This document shows positions 11,346-23,789 of a stretch of 64,000 nt of DNA, one piece after another. Origin of the DNA: Emydura subglobosa (taxonomy: Eukaryota > Chordata > Testudines > Chelidae). Location of the stretch: positions 16,365,999 to 16,429,998 of the forward strand of contig ML679969.1 of NCBI GenBank assembly GCA_007922225.1, written 5' to 3'. The notes under the pieces were generated by a model. It was not told the origin of the DNA. It was given only the letters and a program-made list of their open reading frames with translations, and did not search any database. Each line of letters starts with the position of its first letter. Positions within the stretch are counted from its first letter, which is position 1. Position numbers and translations under genes: made by a program.

Positions 11346-13384
11346 GAATTTCCTCCAGCCCGTTTCTCCAGCATGCAGATACCCAGCTGATAGTGGCATT
11401 GCCAGTTACTGTGTCTGTTATGGCTTTTAGGATAATGCTTGGCTGGCTGGCTGCTCCTGAGCTGGGGCAGAACAAGCTGGGCCCTGCCTCGATGCTGGGC
11501 AGCGCCTGTCCAGTTTTGCCCCAACAGTTCTTGTAGGCCACGGCCACTGACACTGAATTGGAGTCTGTCCTCAGAACGCATGGCTTCAGCTGGCTAAGGA
11601 AGGCCACCCTTCAGTAGGAGACACTCCCCATATGTCATGCACATCCCTGCAGTCCGGATTCGAGCTGGGAGCTGTTACCCTAGGAGATGGTGAGGGAGGC
11701 TCATCGGCAAGTGTCTGCCTCTCTCCCAGTGCTCAGAGCACTTCCAGGTGAGGGAGAGTTGGCTTTCCGTTGTGCATCCCGATCTCCAGGCTCAGCCGCT
11801 CTAGCTGCAATCCCACGTGGTGCCTCAGAGCAACTCTGGGACTCTCTCAACCCCAGCACAGTGGAGCAGTTTCCTAAACACTGATTTGCAGCAGCTTGTT
11901 AGCCAGCCGGCAGGCTCAGGGCAGCAAATTGTGCAGCAGGGTCTTTCTGCTCTGGAGGCCGTGGTGAACCGATGAGCGGTGGCTTATCTGCATGGCCTCA
12001 GGGCCTGCTGGGCTGAGAATACCAGCCTCCAACAGAGCATGTTCTGAAACGCAGTGTGTGACCAGCACCACAAGCGGCTCATCCCCTGATGGGGTCAGCG
12101 AGCGGCGGGCACGCCTCATAGGATCGGCGGCACATTTCATCCCAGACATAAAGTTGCCTCTTGCAGCAAATGCGGTTTGGGGATTTAAAAAAGGCATTTT
12201 ACCCTGCTCAAAATGGCAATGTTTTGCTTCTGTGGCCCTGCCAGAAATTCCCCAGCAGTCAGTGATGCAGGGGGCACCTTTCACCCAGGCCTGGGAAGAA
12301 GAAAGGGCCTTCCCCTTTGCCAAAACCAGGGCCATATTCCAGCCCATCTGCCAAAGGTTTGCTGCAGCTGCCTTTTAGCACCGAGTCTGTGCAGTGGAGG
12401 GCAGGGCCTGTACTTCAGACAGCTGCTGCTCAGCTCCTTCCACGTCCCGCCAACAGCTGAGGCCGAGTTTGCAGTGGGCAGTCACACCATTTGCTGCACA
12501 GTATCGTTTCCAAAGCAAAACTCAAGGATCCGGATTCTGCCTGCAGTAAAACCTGCCCCTGAGCAGCATGGGTGGTATGCCCTGGCCTGGCCTAGCCTTT
12601 CCCAACACCTCCAACAAACAGTGATGCTCGCGCAGGGTTAGTCTGGCTCTTGTGTCTGTTTCTCTCGCACCCAGAACCAGTCGCAGGCAGGCCTGTCAGT
12701 TTATTAGGAGGACAGAATATGCCAGAGAGCTCCAGTGCCCGATTCTGCTGTCACTTCCTCCTGTGTAAATCAGGAGGACCCACTCTGAGTCAAAGGAGTT
12801 GCACCAGTGGAAAACCAGCAGTTGGTCAGTTAGGCCACATGCATCTTCACTGAACACCGAGACGGTGACCCCCCAAGCGTCTCCCAGGTGCAGCCATGAC
12901 CCATGACCACACAGGCTGCAGCTCCGGAGGATGCTGGGGTTAGCACAGGCCTTCATTATCTGGCCTGAATCTCCCACTGGTCCACCAAACAAATGTAAAA
13001 AGAACCTACAACGCCCCAGCTGAGAGCCAGCAGCTGGTGCAGAGACAAGTGGCCAATCCGGAGGCCACTGGCATATGGCAAAGCAGTTTACTCCCATCTT
13101 CAATATGCTGAAAGTCCCAAATCACCTGCTGAATTAAGCAACACTGAAGCCTGCACAGCTTAAGCCATTCTAGATGACTTGGGAATTGGCAATTATGGAT
13201 TTAAAATGTCGTTCCCATGATTAGCAGGTAATCTGCTCGAGTGCCATTAGCTGTGATTTCATTAACAGATTTAAAATGTTAAAAAACAGAAGCATACTTA
13301 AGTGCTACCCACAGCTGGGCCCGTTGTGTGCGTGTCCATGTGCCGGCTGCTCTGGAAGCACTGGCCAGGAAGCCTGCTGCAGGG

Positions 13385-13600
13385 GCAAAGGAGTCCCCGG
13401 GGCAGGGGTATGCAGGGGGTGGCAGTCTGTGTAGGGTGGCAATAAGTGTGGTATGCACGCAGGAGCAGCGGTGCACACAGGGTGAGGGCATGAATGGGGT
13501 GAGTGTGTGCTGGGGTGGCAGATTGTGGGACATGGCAGGAATGGCAGTGTGCCTGGGGCGGGGCTGTGTGTGGGGCAGCGGTGTACACCGGAAAGGGGTG
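13385..13600. repeat. Degenerate GT/GC-rich minisatellite-like tract
   Basis: Repeating variants of 'gggtggca', 'agcggtg(t)acac', 'gtgtgtgctgggg' and 'ggggtgtgt' recur without an exact unit. The tract looks like a decayed tandem repeat. It is open in several frames simply because of its composition. Confidence 0.45.
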
Positions 13601-13864
13601 TGTATGAAGGCAGAAATGCTACGGGACCGTGATGAGGTCGGCCTGCGTCGCCTTTCCGGAAAATAGCTGAGTTACATGGGATGAGTCAGTGCATCGTCTC
13701 AGCATTCATTGACCTGCTTTATGAAAGATTCTGGTCCATGGTGCCTAGTTGCTTTCCACTCCCAGTGCTTCCCGCTGTCTCGCTGAAGGGACAAGGAACG
13801 CAAGGGTGGCTCTTGTGTGTTCACAATAGAGAGAGGAGAGAGAATAAAGCTTTTCCATGGTGAG

Positions 13865-14013
13865 AATGGCGCTCACAATAAACAACACCCAAAAAAGAGA
13901 TCTGTTGTGATGCCGACACCCCCAGGTAGCTGGTCAGTAGCAGAGATTGAATTTTGGACCACTGGATCTTTACGTATAAGCCTCTGCTGACTGAGCTAAA
14001 TGATCCACTTCTT
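13865..14013 (-). mobile_element. tRNA-derived SINE remnant
   Basis: The minus strand has a tRNA-like head with an A box (TAGCTCAGTCAGCAGAGG, + positions 13981-13998). About 30 bases on comes a B-box-like GGTCCAAAATTCAATCTC (+ about 13942-13960). It is preceded by GGATCATT, as in a tRNA acceptor/D-arm. The B box is decayed and the 3' end lacks a folded acceptor stem, so it is a SINE head and not a tRNA gene. The downstream limit is uncertain. Confidence 0.6.
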
Positions 14014-16717
14014 TCGGTAATGCTGTAGCAGGCTCATCGCTCTGCAGTTGGTCTTGGCACCTCTAGAGGAGGACAGCGCATGGCACCAAGCAGACATGGC
14101 TCACACAATACAATACAAAAACTCATAAGTGAAAGCCCTCCCCCAAGCAGAGCTTTTACATCGACAAGGGAGACATGCAGAGGCTCCCTGGAGTCTGCTA
14201 GGGACTTTGCTATTGGGTTCTGATCACTTGAAAAGCTAGCGCAGTGAGTCTGTGGGATGGCCAAGGACAGAAGCCAAGAATCCAGGCTGCTGCTGCACTG
14301 CCCCCAGACGGTGACGTGAAGGCAGCTTAGCCATGTGCAGTAGGAATCCAGCTCACTCTGTGCCCTGCTTCTTCTGCAGAGGGCGCGGGTGTGTTCCATG
14401 AAAAGATCAGTCTCCTAGCATTGGCTCGAGGCAAGTGCTGGCCCATCTCCCCCACGCAGATCTGCTGATTCCCCTGATTTACCCTGCCCGCCCTCCCTCC
14501 CCCCCATTCTGTTCCTAGGCATCTCTGCAAAGCGTGCCAGGCCTGGCAAACTTTTGTGCGGTGCTTGCCCAGGCAGTGCTCAGGTTGGGGGTGTGGGGAA
14601 GGGCCCAGGGAAGCATCAGGTTCCTTCGAGCCTCCCTCACCCCGTTTGTGTTTTACGCGTGCTGTGGCAAGACGGGGGTGGTGCAGGGCTGTCGTCGTTC
14701 GAGCGCTGCCCGAGGGAGAGCAGCGAAAGGCGCATCCCGGAGCACAGCCAGAGCAATGGGGTGGAACTCACCGAGGACAAGGCAAGTGGGCTACGGCGCG
14801 ACGCCTGACCCCAGCTTGGATCTCACCCAGTCTTCACACCCCAAGCCCAGGCAAAACTGCCCCTGAGTAAAAAGAGTGTAAGGGCGGGAGAGAGCGTGGC
14901 CGAGCCCAGACGCGGCTGTGGGACGGGCTCCTGTCCAAGGAGCGTGTTGGATGTGCACGCCTGCAGCAGCCCACTGCGCGCTGGTTTCGAGGCAGGGAGG
15001 GTGGGCCCACTGTGGTGTGAGAGAGCAACAGCCAGGGGTGCTGGTGTGTGCTGCTCTCGGCCTCGTGCCACGCGTGGAGCTCAGGGACTTGGGCTGAGGC
15101 AGGGCCTTTCTCAGGACACTGCAGGAGAGCCCGGAGACCAGCGTCAGAGCGGGGCCCATGACACGGGGCGCTGGGCAGCGAGGACCTTACTGCAGCGTAC
15201 TCAGCACTGGCCGGCCAGCGCCTAGCTTCCTGCTGCTTCCTGAATGGCAGGGGGTGGGCAGAAGGCTGGCGACCAAAGGAGTGCGAGCGAGTGTGAGCCA
15301 CGCAGGCATTTGAGCTGGGAGCTGGTGGATGGCTAGGGGCCCGGCTCGGCTGTGTGGAGAGCACGCTCAGCCTCAGCCCTTCTCACAGTTACAGGGATCA
15401 ATTATTAAGGTGCCTGGGATCTTTTTGCTAACAGAGCGGAGTATTTATTGCTCTTCCTTCTTAAAATATTCAGCAGGTTTTTATTGAGGGCTTAAGAACC
15501 CAGCTCCGCAGGCAGCAAGCCCCAGAGCCAGCAGGGCCAGGCTGGTGATGGATGAGCCAGGGGCTCTGCCGAGAAGCTGGCTGATCATGCTAACCCAGAG
15601 GGCGAGGATGGGCTGTGGGGAACTGCCCAGGGGACTCTGGCTAGCAGCAACCAGGGCTGCAAAACAGGCTCCCTATCCAAGTTGCCCGCTCCAGGTTTCC
15701 AAGTGCTGGTTTCTAGTTGCAGCCTCCCAGCTGTCCCCAGGTGCGTTCTTAGCTGGCCGTCACATGCAGGGTGCATGGCACTTGGGATGGTCAGGGGTTA
15801 GCACCCGTCACCTCCAGGTCGCTGCCTGAAATCCAGCCAAGGGCTAGTACCGTCCCATTAGGAAATGAGTTTGGGGTCTGGGTGCAGGTGCCCACACCCG
15901 ACAAAACCCCACCCCTGCTGGGCAATGGTCCCACGGCTGGCAGCGTGCCCTGGGCAGAGGACAGGTAGGACTGTACAGTGGGCCCTTGCTGATCAGAGGG
16001 CGGTTGTGGCTGACACCCAGGCTGCTGCTGCCTGCTCTGTCTGTTTGCTGAAGCCCACTGCCTGCCCAGGGCATGGTTCCCTCTGGAGCCATTAGCAGCC
16101 TCTGTCACTGCCTTCTCCTTCACGCCCACCTGCAGAGCACAGGGCAGTGACCCGGCGAGGCACCAGCTGCTTCTCTGCTCATCCCCCAGCACCATCAGTG
16201 CCGCCTTCGGGGCCCAGTTGCCCTTTTCCACCTGCCAATGCCTAAAGGAGATGGCTTAAAACTGCCCTGACAGCAGGCTTCTGGCTCTCGCGCCTAGGCA
16301 TCCTGGGCCAGACTGGTCCCTGGGGGTAACGCCTCTAGGCCAGGGTGGGCTTCCCCAAGACTAAACAGACAGACCCCTGCTAACAAGCACTGACTCAGTG
16401 CTTAGAACTAGGGCAGGAGCTGAAATCACAAAATTCCTGGTCCCTGGCTCCCCAAGCAGTTACCTCCTACTCCTCCGTTCCCCTCGCCGGTACGCGGGCC
16501 AGGTTTTCTCTGCTTTGCAATGTGTTTCCACCAGCTGCACCATGGCTCCATAGCCTGCTCAACTGTAGCACCCTGCCCCCTTCCCGGGCAGGATGGGCTG
16601 TGGAGGGCCTTTACAATCCCAGCAGCCAGGTCCGGCCGGGGCAGCCACAGCCCGTGCGCTCACCTCCCTGTTTAGACAGGGAAGCAGGCTGGAGTTCTCG
16701 TCCCACAGTACTCTATG

Positions 16718-16848
16718 CGTGTGTGTGTGTGTGTGTGTGTGCACGTGTGAGAGTGCATGCAAGTGTGTCTGTGTGTGTGTGTGTGTTCGTGCGACTGTGT
16801 GTGTGTGTGCGTGTGCATGCGTGTGAGTGTGTCTGTGCGTGATACGAA
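16718..16848. repeat. (TG)n compound microsatellite
   Basis: A long alternating purine-pyrimidine tract of TG units with CG and CA interruptions. It can adopt Z-DNA and is likely to be polymorphic. Confidence 0.9.
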
Positions 16849-19800
16849 TTTGACACCATAGGCTGACTCATGCTCAGTGCAACGCCACCGAGTCCCAGGG
16901 ATTTACACCAGTGATGGATTTGGACCAGAGCTCTTTGCTCCTGCTGACTGTGCAGCAGCAACGTGCCCGTCTGCAGCCCGTCGGGCAGTTTGCAAACACC
17001 TCCTGCCTTGCAGCCACTGATGATGTTCACTGCGGCCCCTGGGCCATGGATTCGCCCTGCGCGGCTTCGGGTGTGCTGTGCTGCAGCTGCGAGCGCCAGT
17101 GCCCCCTGGTGAGGCTCTGCAGACGTGGTGCCGGTAACCTGCAGCTGCCTGGCGTTGAGGGGGAGGAAGGAAGCTGGAGCTTGTTGCATGAGGGACATGA
17201 AAATCAGTGCTCTGGAGCCATGGGCTGTGGCTGTGCGTGACGTGCAGGGGAGCTGCCGTCCAGGCCAGAGCAGGGCACTGGAACAGTTAATGTACTGGGG
17301 TGCTGAGAGCCCGTGAACCGAACTGTCAACCTGCATACGACGGAAACCACTTCAAACCAGGGGGTGCGACTACGCCTCCAGCGCCCCGAGCTCCAGAACC
17401 CCTGGGCCAGAGCTGACTGCACGCTTCACGCAGGTGGATGTGGTGCCGGGGCTGGACGTGTGAGAGAAAAGGGGAGGGTAAAGGCAAGGAGGACAGGCCA
17501 TCACACAGCTAAGTGTAGTTACCTCCTTATGTTTACAGCAGGCTACTAAAAGCAGACCCTTGGTAGCCCGCAGGTCTCAATTTCTCTTGATATCCCAGGG
17601 CTTTCTCTGGGGCAATTTCTTGCTGGTAAAGTGCTGCGTGATGGACACCTGCCTGATGGACACCTGCCCCTACGCAGCGAGATAACCTGTGCGGGCCTTT
17701 CTCAGAGCTGGGTTCTGGCCTGTAGTGCAATCCTTCGCGGGCAGCAATGTCATTGGGCTTCCCCCACTCACTGGATCAAGGAAGGCAGTGCTGCGGGGCA
17801 GCTCTGTTCCCGGGCTGTGCTGCCAGCTCGCCACGTGGCCGTGGCCAAGCCTTCCTCTCTGTGTGCCCAGCCGTCAGAGGAGGAGGAGAAGCGTCCCTGG
17901 CACTTGAAAAAGGGGCCGGGGGAGACGTTCTGACGTGGGCAGATTGAACGTGCCAGCATTGTACTGTGCTGGCCTGAGAGCTGGCTGTGTTCAGGCCAGA
18001 GCCTGGTGAGGGGGCTGCAATGAAGGAATTCTTCTTGCTGCATTGCACCCCCACCGCCAGCTTTCCTGGCCAGTTTCTGCATCTGGTGGTTGACTCAGAG
18101 GCCAGCCAGCCCCCACCCATAAAGGGATGTGGTGCAGGGAAGGGGCAGGATTGGGAGAAGCCCTGCGAATCACCAGACCAGAACATGACTCGGTCCTGTC
18201 TCGATTCTGACCTCCTCAGCCTGTCCCACGGGGCCACGGCGCTGAGCCGAGCAAGCCAGGTCACATCTGCCCAGACGGCTTGGTGACTAGGGAGAGAGGG
18301 TCTTTGAGCACCAAGGGCCGGAGTCCGCTCCCAGGGACACCAGTGTCCTCGTGCAGTTGTCCCATGGACTCCAGCACCATGAGTGTAAAGGAGGCCCAGG
18401 CTGGCACATGGCCCTTTCGAACAGGCCTGCTCAGCGTGTGGCGTTGGCACAGCCCTGGCCACGCTGTGAAATCAGGAGACTCTTCTGCCCTGGGCGCACA
18501 CAGGAGATTCAATCCCGCGGGGAGGGGCATGTCCCAGGGCTCTGCTGGTGGTGGGAGGGGGCTGACTGGACAGTACCTAGCAGCATGGCTATGCCCTGCC
18601 ATTGCTGTGTGCCCCATGCAGCATCTGCCCCCAGGGCAACAATGCCACGTCGTGTGATTGGTCATCTGGTGCCAGGCCGACCACACCTGCCGTGCTCAGA
18701 AATGCCTGTGCGCAGGGGGAATGGATGGGTCAGGAGGAGATGGTCACTCTGAATTTGGGATGAGCCCCTCAGAGCTGCAGGCGCTGGCCCCTGGCCTGTC
18801 GGTAATGTCCGGCTCGGGTCACCAATCAGATTGTGACAGAGGTGCTGGAAGCCTAAGAAAATAGCTTCTGGCCATCTTAGCACATCCCCAGGGAGCATGT
18901 GCAGAGCCCACCCCGAGCAGCGCATCAGCCAGGAACAGGGCATATGGGGCTGGCAGCACCATCCTGCTTTCAGTCCGGATTGGCACCGAGCCTGGGAGCT
19001 GGCGAACTTTGCTGCCCTCTTTTCACTGGCTGTTGTACTCCTGGGTCCTACCTGAAAGGAACCAGAGCTGGGAGCTGCCTGCGGGTGAGCCCATGCTGCC
19101 GCAGTGTCCGCACCTTGCACCCCGAGCGAGGGGCCAGTCTGCCCGCTCCCGTTGTGGCCAGCATTGGCTTGGGTGTATTGGTTAAGCCACCAGCCCAAGT
19201 AATTAAGTTCCTGGGTGGGTTCTTCTGTATCATCCCAATTATTTCATTACAGCTTCTTCCTCTGTTGTGATGGGCAGGGCCAGCTGCAGGGTCTGTGTTG
19301 ATTGGATGCCTAATCTGCTTATTTAAAAATACTGCTAAATTGCAGTGTCCAAAAGCAGCTGAAGGAACAAGATTAGCCTAAGCACACTTATTAATGGCAT
19401 GACCTCCCGTGGCGCTGCTGCATCTGCAAGGGAGCGAGAGGAACGCCGAACGGAGAGCGGGGCAGGGCAGGTGCTGGGGCTAACTGGCATAATTAACCCT
19501 TCTGGAGGATGGCTGGGCAGCGGCTGCTCCCCCTGCCTTTGGCACGTGCTCTGTAGTCAGTGCATTGCTGTCTGCCACGTGGCCTGCTCGGCCTCTCTGG
19601 CCACCTGGCTCCTGCTGGCCCCATGCCACTGAGCGTCTCCAGCCAGTTCTGCGTCCTTCCTGCTCTTCAGCCTGTCTGGGCATCACGTCACACCCGTGCC
19701 CGCAGGATCTGACTGCTCGTGACACCAGAGAGAGTTGGGGCCGTTCAGCCACTCACTGGCGATTGAGTCCTTCCCCTCCCCCATCCGTGGTCCCTGGGCT

Positions 19801-20450
19801 CCCAGCTTTGTCATTTATCCTGCGGGGATGCCTGTGTCTCTGTAGACATCTCCAGCCCATGTGCCACTCTCTGTAAGCATGTCCATGTGGTGCGGGGCGT
19901 GTGCCTGTCCGGGCAGCATGGGGTGTGTGCGTGGCTGGTGTTTGGGAATCCCCAAGGCTGGCTGGGGGACGTGGCATTGTTATTTAGACTGTGGGAGCCC
20001 TGCAGCAGCCCCGTCAGTGACTTCCCCAGCTGAGCAGAGAGCCGCCCACCAAACAGCCCCTTGCCCTGGTCAGCAGGGACTGATCCTAGGGCCTGCACCA
20101 CCAGAAACTCCCTTCTCTACCATCAGAGCTACAGGAGTAAATCTGTTAGCAGCTGTAGGCTTTTATCCTCCATGCAGACTAGCCACTAGAAAGGGGTACT
20201 TAAATGATGACGTGTGTGATGCTAAGCAACCCTGTATTCACACCCTACACCCCGTGTACTAATCTTTGTATGGCATACACTTTGTGTGGAATCATTTGAA
20301 AACTCATAACTCGCTGATCGTTAATGTTTTGTGTGATGTATGTACGTGGTGGGTGTTAGGAGTTGTGGCTATAGGCTAGAATTATGACTAAAGTGTGTTT
20401 AAGGCAGGCATGTCAGGAGGAGTTGGTAAACAAGTCTGCACTAGACAAAG

Positions 20451-20846
20451 CCTGGTCTGCACTGCAGAGTTAGGTCAACACAAGGCAGCTTACGTTGACC
20501 TAACTATGTCAGTGTCTACTGTAAAATGTCACTCCTGCAGATGTAACTGCCCCATTACCCTGTCGTAATAACTGCACCTCTGCAGGAGGTGTAGTGCCAA
20601 TGTCGATGTAGTTGGGTCGATGCTGTGTCAGTATAGATCCTGTGTTGCTTACATCGACTGTGACTGGCTTTCAGAAGCTGTGATCCCACAATGTCCCACA
20701 CTGACAATATAGTCAGGACAAGTGCGGCTTGTGAGGACACACACCGACAAGGAGCGTAATGTGGACACTCAAAAGCACTTTAATTGCTGTGGTGGCTGTA
20801 TGCAGAAGTACCTTAGCTTGACATAATTTTGTAGTGTAGACATGCC
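20451..20846. mobile_element. MITE (hAT-like non-autonomous DNA transposon)
   Basis: The left end CCTGGTCTGCACTGCAGAG continues GTTAGGTCAA, and it is mirrored by the complement of the right end, GGCATGTCTACACTACAAAA then TTATGTCAA. These are imperfect terminal inverted repeats of about 28 bp. CAAAG flanks both sides (20446-20450 and 20847-20851), possibly the remnant of a target-site duplication. The interior (TCGATGTAGTTGGGTCGATG, TCCCACAATGTCCCACACTG) has no coding capacity. It lies inside an AT-rich older block. Confidence 0.7.
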
Positions 20847-21925
20847 CAAAGGAATGTGCTTTCCCCACCTGGGAATTACTTCCAAAGCACTTTGAAAGAC
20901 AATGAGAATCTATTTACATACCGCGTACAGAAGAATCTGTTTCAATGGTTTACTGGCCTATAAAGATGGCAGGGGCTGAAACTCACGTGATAAGCTATCG
21001 ACTCAGTGGTTGTATCCAATGTATTGTATTACAAACGTGGATAGAGCGAAGTCTTTTCTGAAAGTTATTGGCACACTGGTGACTAATATCTTTGGGACTT
21101 GTCTGTATTAACACTCTATGAGGAAAGATGGTTACTGAGTGATATTATGCTTTAAAGTCTGTGGTGAAATAGGAAGAAAGAAGCTGTCTCCCAGACAGGA
21201 GGAAATGTCAGCTCTCTGCTTGTCTCTGATGTAAATTAAGCAGAGTGGAATCAGAAACAATGGAAGCCCCATTTACACAGAAATCATACAGGAGTGGGAA
21301 GCCGACAGGAAGGGAGGAACAGCATGAGGAAATCCTGCCTCTTGAAACAAGTTCATTGAACTTGGGAAGATATAAGCAAGGAGAGATGCCCTCCTGGCCT
21401 CCGTCACTAGGCAGACACAAGGGAACAGAGCCCCTGCAAGCTGAGAAAGACGGGTCCTTCACCCAAGAGGGGGTTAAAGTCTCTGGGAACTGAATGTGGG
21501 TGAGAAACCTGCTTAGGCAAAGAGTAAACCTCACTAGATTTAGCTGTAGACCTTTAGGTTCATTTTCACTATTCCCCTCTAACGTTATTCCTTTTACTGG
21601 GCATCACTTAGTCTAAGGAATTTGTTTTATTTTTACTGCACACCAGCTCAGTGCTGTGTCTGCAGGGCAGGGTGTATCCACCCAGTTAAGTTAAGCAGCT
21701 GTGATGTGTTTTGTGTCTCTGGAGGAACAAAGGGCCTGTATCATTTCTCTGAGCTGTCCAGGAGAGGGCCGGACATTGCAGAGCACACGGTTTGGGGAAA
21801 CTCCAGGACAGGGAGTGTGCTGGGGTCCCCTTGCTGAGTGTAACCCAGGCTTGTGGGTGCCAGAGTGGGGCGGTGGGGCTGTGGACTGGCTGCTGGGGTC
21901 ACAGGTGCTGACTCGGGGCTGCTTA

Positions 21926-21943
21926 GCACACACACACACACAC
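21926..21943. repeat. (CA)n microsatellite
   Basis: Eight to nine CA units, a few hundred bases before the second exon of the window. Confidence 0.85.
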
Positions 21944-22295
21944 TCAGGTGTGACCTGCATGCTGCCAGGCTGCTTGTGAGTATCCCAGGCTGGAAGCTGC
22001 AGCAGCAAAGCACTGGGAGGTGCCCAGTCCGGACAGCACCCCAAAACCCATCACACTGTGTCCTACCCACTGGTCAGTCACGCCCTGGCAGGGTGCAGGG
22101 GCAGCTGAGCCAGTGTGCCGTGCCCATGGGGGTCGTGCCATAACAGGGCCTGGGGGCATCTCCACATCACTGATGACAATTGCACGAGACACAATAGTGC
22201 GGAGCAGTATTTTCCGCAGCTGTGTGGATTGGTTGGGGGCCGGGCAAAGGAAGATTTGAGGCAGCCTGCTCCCCAGCCTGTATTGTTCTCATTTG

Positions 22296-22301
22296 CAGCA
22301 G
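22296..22301 (+). promoter_or_regulatory. Tandem NAGNAG splice acceptor
   Basis: The intron ends ATTTGCAGCAG, giving two adjacent AG acceptors three bases apart (exon start at 22299 or 22302). Both keep the frame: after the split Asn codon, the first adds a Ser and the second removes it. The upstream choice gives the same length as espin at this position. Confidence 0.7.
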
Positions 22302-22485
22302 CGTTAGTGCCCAGACCAAGAACGGTGCCACACCCCTCTACCTCGCCTGCCAGGAAGGCCACCTGGAAATCATACAGTACTTGGTGAAGGACTGCGGAGC
22401 CGATCCCCTCGTGCGCGCCAGCGATGGCATGACCCCACTCCACGCAGCTGCTCAGATGGGCCATAACACTGTCATCGTCTGGCTG
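22299..22485 (+). CDS. ESPNL: ESPNL exon B (two ankyrin repeats)
   Basis: The exon starts at the first of two tandem AG acceptors; its first base completes a split Asn codon. It encodes [19 protein letters not shown] and then [20 protein letters not shown]. Each is a full ankyrin motif (TPLxLA and TPLHAA cores with the GH turn). It ends in phase 0 at CTG|GTGAGT. The residues closely follow the espin repeats, including the KDCGADP linker between them. No frameshift or stop is present. Confidence 0.95.
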
Positions 22486-23606
22486 GTGAGTGCTGCCAGC
22501 GCCAGGATCCGTCCGGCCAGCGAGGCGTGGGGCACTGCCCTCTTCCCGGCTGTGTGGCAGGCAATCACCCCGGGGGGTAATCTGAGCACAGGGCAGGGAT
22601 TGTTCTTCGGGCTTTGTGGGTGGGGTTTAAAACAAGAGCTTCACCATGGCGATGCTGCTGTAATTGCACACGCCGGGTTTGCACATCCCCGTTTACAAGC
22701 CCATGGAATTTGCACCCAGTTTCACAAAGCGGGGGGGAGGGAGCCTACGGGAAACTCTGCTCTCACTGATTGCAGCTGAAAGGAGGCTACTGCAGACTAA
22801 AGAGCCGTCTGCACGGCCGCACCTGCTGGGCGGGAACACACTGCTGATGGGTGCTATGAGACATGAGCTGGCTGCCAGCTGATGAGAGAGGGAGGAACTT
22901 CCCTCCAGAATGGTCTAGTGGGGGGCGGGTCTTTTCCTGCCCCTGAAGCAGCTGGGGCTGGGCACTGCCCGGATGCTGGGATGGACGGACCATGAATCTA
23001 GCCTGGTCCAGCCTGCCCCTGGACCTGGTGCAGGGGGTCTGGTTACAATGCAGTGGGGGTGTCAGTGGGGGATGTCCGGTTCCGTGGGACATGGTCAGAT
23101 CCTTGCACCGCCCAGGGACTGTCGAAGGGCTTGTCTGACAGGCAAGTCGCTCCGGGGTCACTTGAACTGGTTTTGGCACTGCTAGAGTCCCGCCGGCGGC
23201 GTGGCTGTGTGGGTGCCCTGTGCTAGGACAAGAGCAGCCACCTGGGGTTTAGCTACCCTGCTCTGAATCGACTGGAGCTGAATCCAAGCAGCTGCTCCGA
23301 CACCAGAATACACAGCCTCTCGCGCTGGGTTCATTCACACCTCGCCTTTGTGCTGTAGACGGGCCCCAGCCGCCCCTGCCAGGGCTCCTTCCTGAGCTGC
23401 TGGAGAATCCAGGCTCCTGCCTCCACTAGCGCAGAGATACCAGATGCTGCTCGCTGGCAGGGGGCCGTGCTGCTGGTATCCTGCAATGCCCGTGCTGGGT
23501 CCCAGGGTCCGCTGGAGCTGGATGCCAGCGTGCCCGGCAGCTGGCAGCTGCTGTGTCACTCAGTGGACGGGGCTCGGCCCATGCAGCCTCTCTCTGCACT
23601 TTACAG
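22486..23606 (+). other. Intron between exons B and C
   Basis: Phase-0 intron of about 1.1 kb with a GTGAGT donor and a TCTCTGCACTTTACAG acceptor. No repeat family or RNA gene was recognised. Confidence 0.85.
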
Positions 23607-23789
23607 ATGAGCTTCACCAACATCAGCCTGTCGGAGCAGGATGACGACGGCGCGACGGCCATGCATTTTGCTGCCAGCCGCGGCCATGCCAAAGTGCTGA
23701 GCTGGCTGCTCCTGCACGGGGGAGAGATCACCACCGACCACTGGGGGGGGACGCCGCTGCACGACGCAGCCGAGAATGGAGAGCTGGAG
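23607..23789 (+). CDS. ESPNL: ESPNL exon C (ankyrin repeats)
   Basis: This 61-codon exon is in phase 0 on both sides. It encodes [19 protein letters not shown] followed by [18 protein letters not shown], then [16 protein letters not shown]. The last is one of the most conserved blocks in both ESPN and ESPNL. The acceptor is CACTTTACAG|ATG and the donor GAG|GTCAGT. It contributes one full ankyrin repeat and the first half of the next, which finishes in exon D. Confidence 0.95.

Larger units (their letters stand above)
107..22298 (+). other. Large first intron of the window (about 22.2 kb)
   Basis: This phase-2 intron has no convincing independent gene. It holds an LTR-like element (2845-3733), CR1 pieces (6624-6720, 7100-7850, 10590-11345), MITE-like elements (6866-7076, 20451-20846), a tRNA-derived SINE remnant (13865-14013), a degenerate GT-rich minisatellite (13385-13600), short tandem repeats and a long TG tract (16718-16848). 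X-box-like motifs lie at 4724-4737 and 9625-9638, and a possible cassette exon at 902-1004. I see nothing nameable in 107-900, 1005-2840, 3734-6620, 7851-10590, 11346-13380, 14020-16700 or 16850-20180. The stretch 20180-21640 is AT-rich and looks like an old unidentified repeat with the MITE nested in it. Confidence 0.75.

Noticed and set aside
13930..14013. A tRNA gene on the minus strand
   Set aside because: The A and B boxes are present but decayed, and there is no complementary acceptor stem or proper T-arm; a SINE head fits better.
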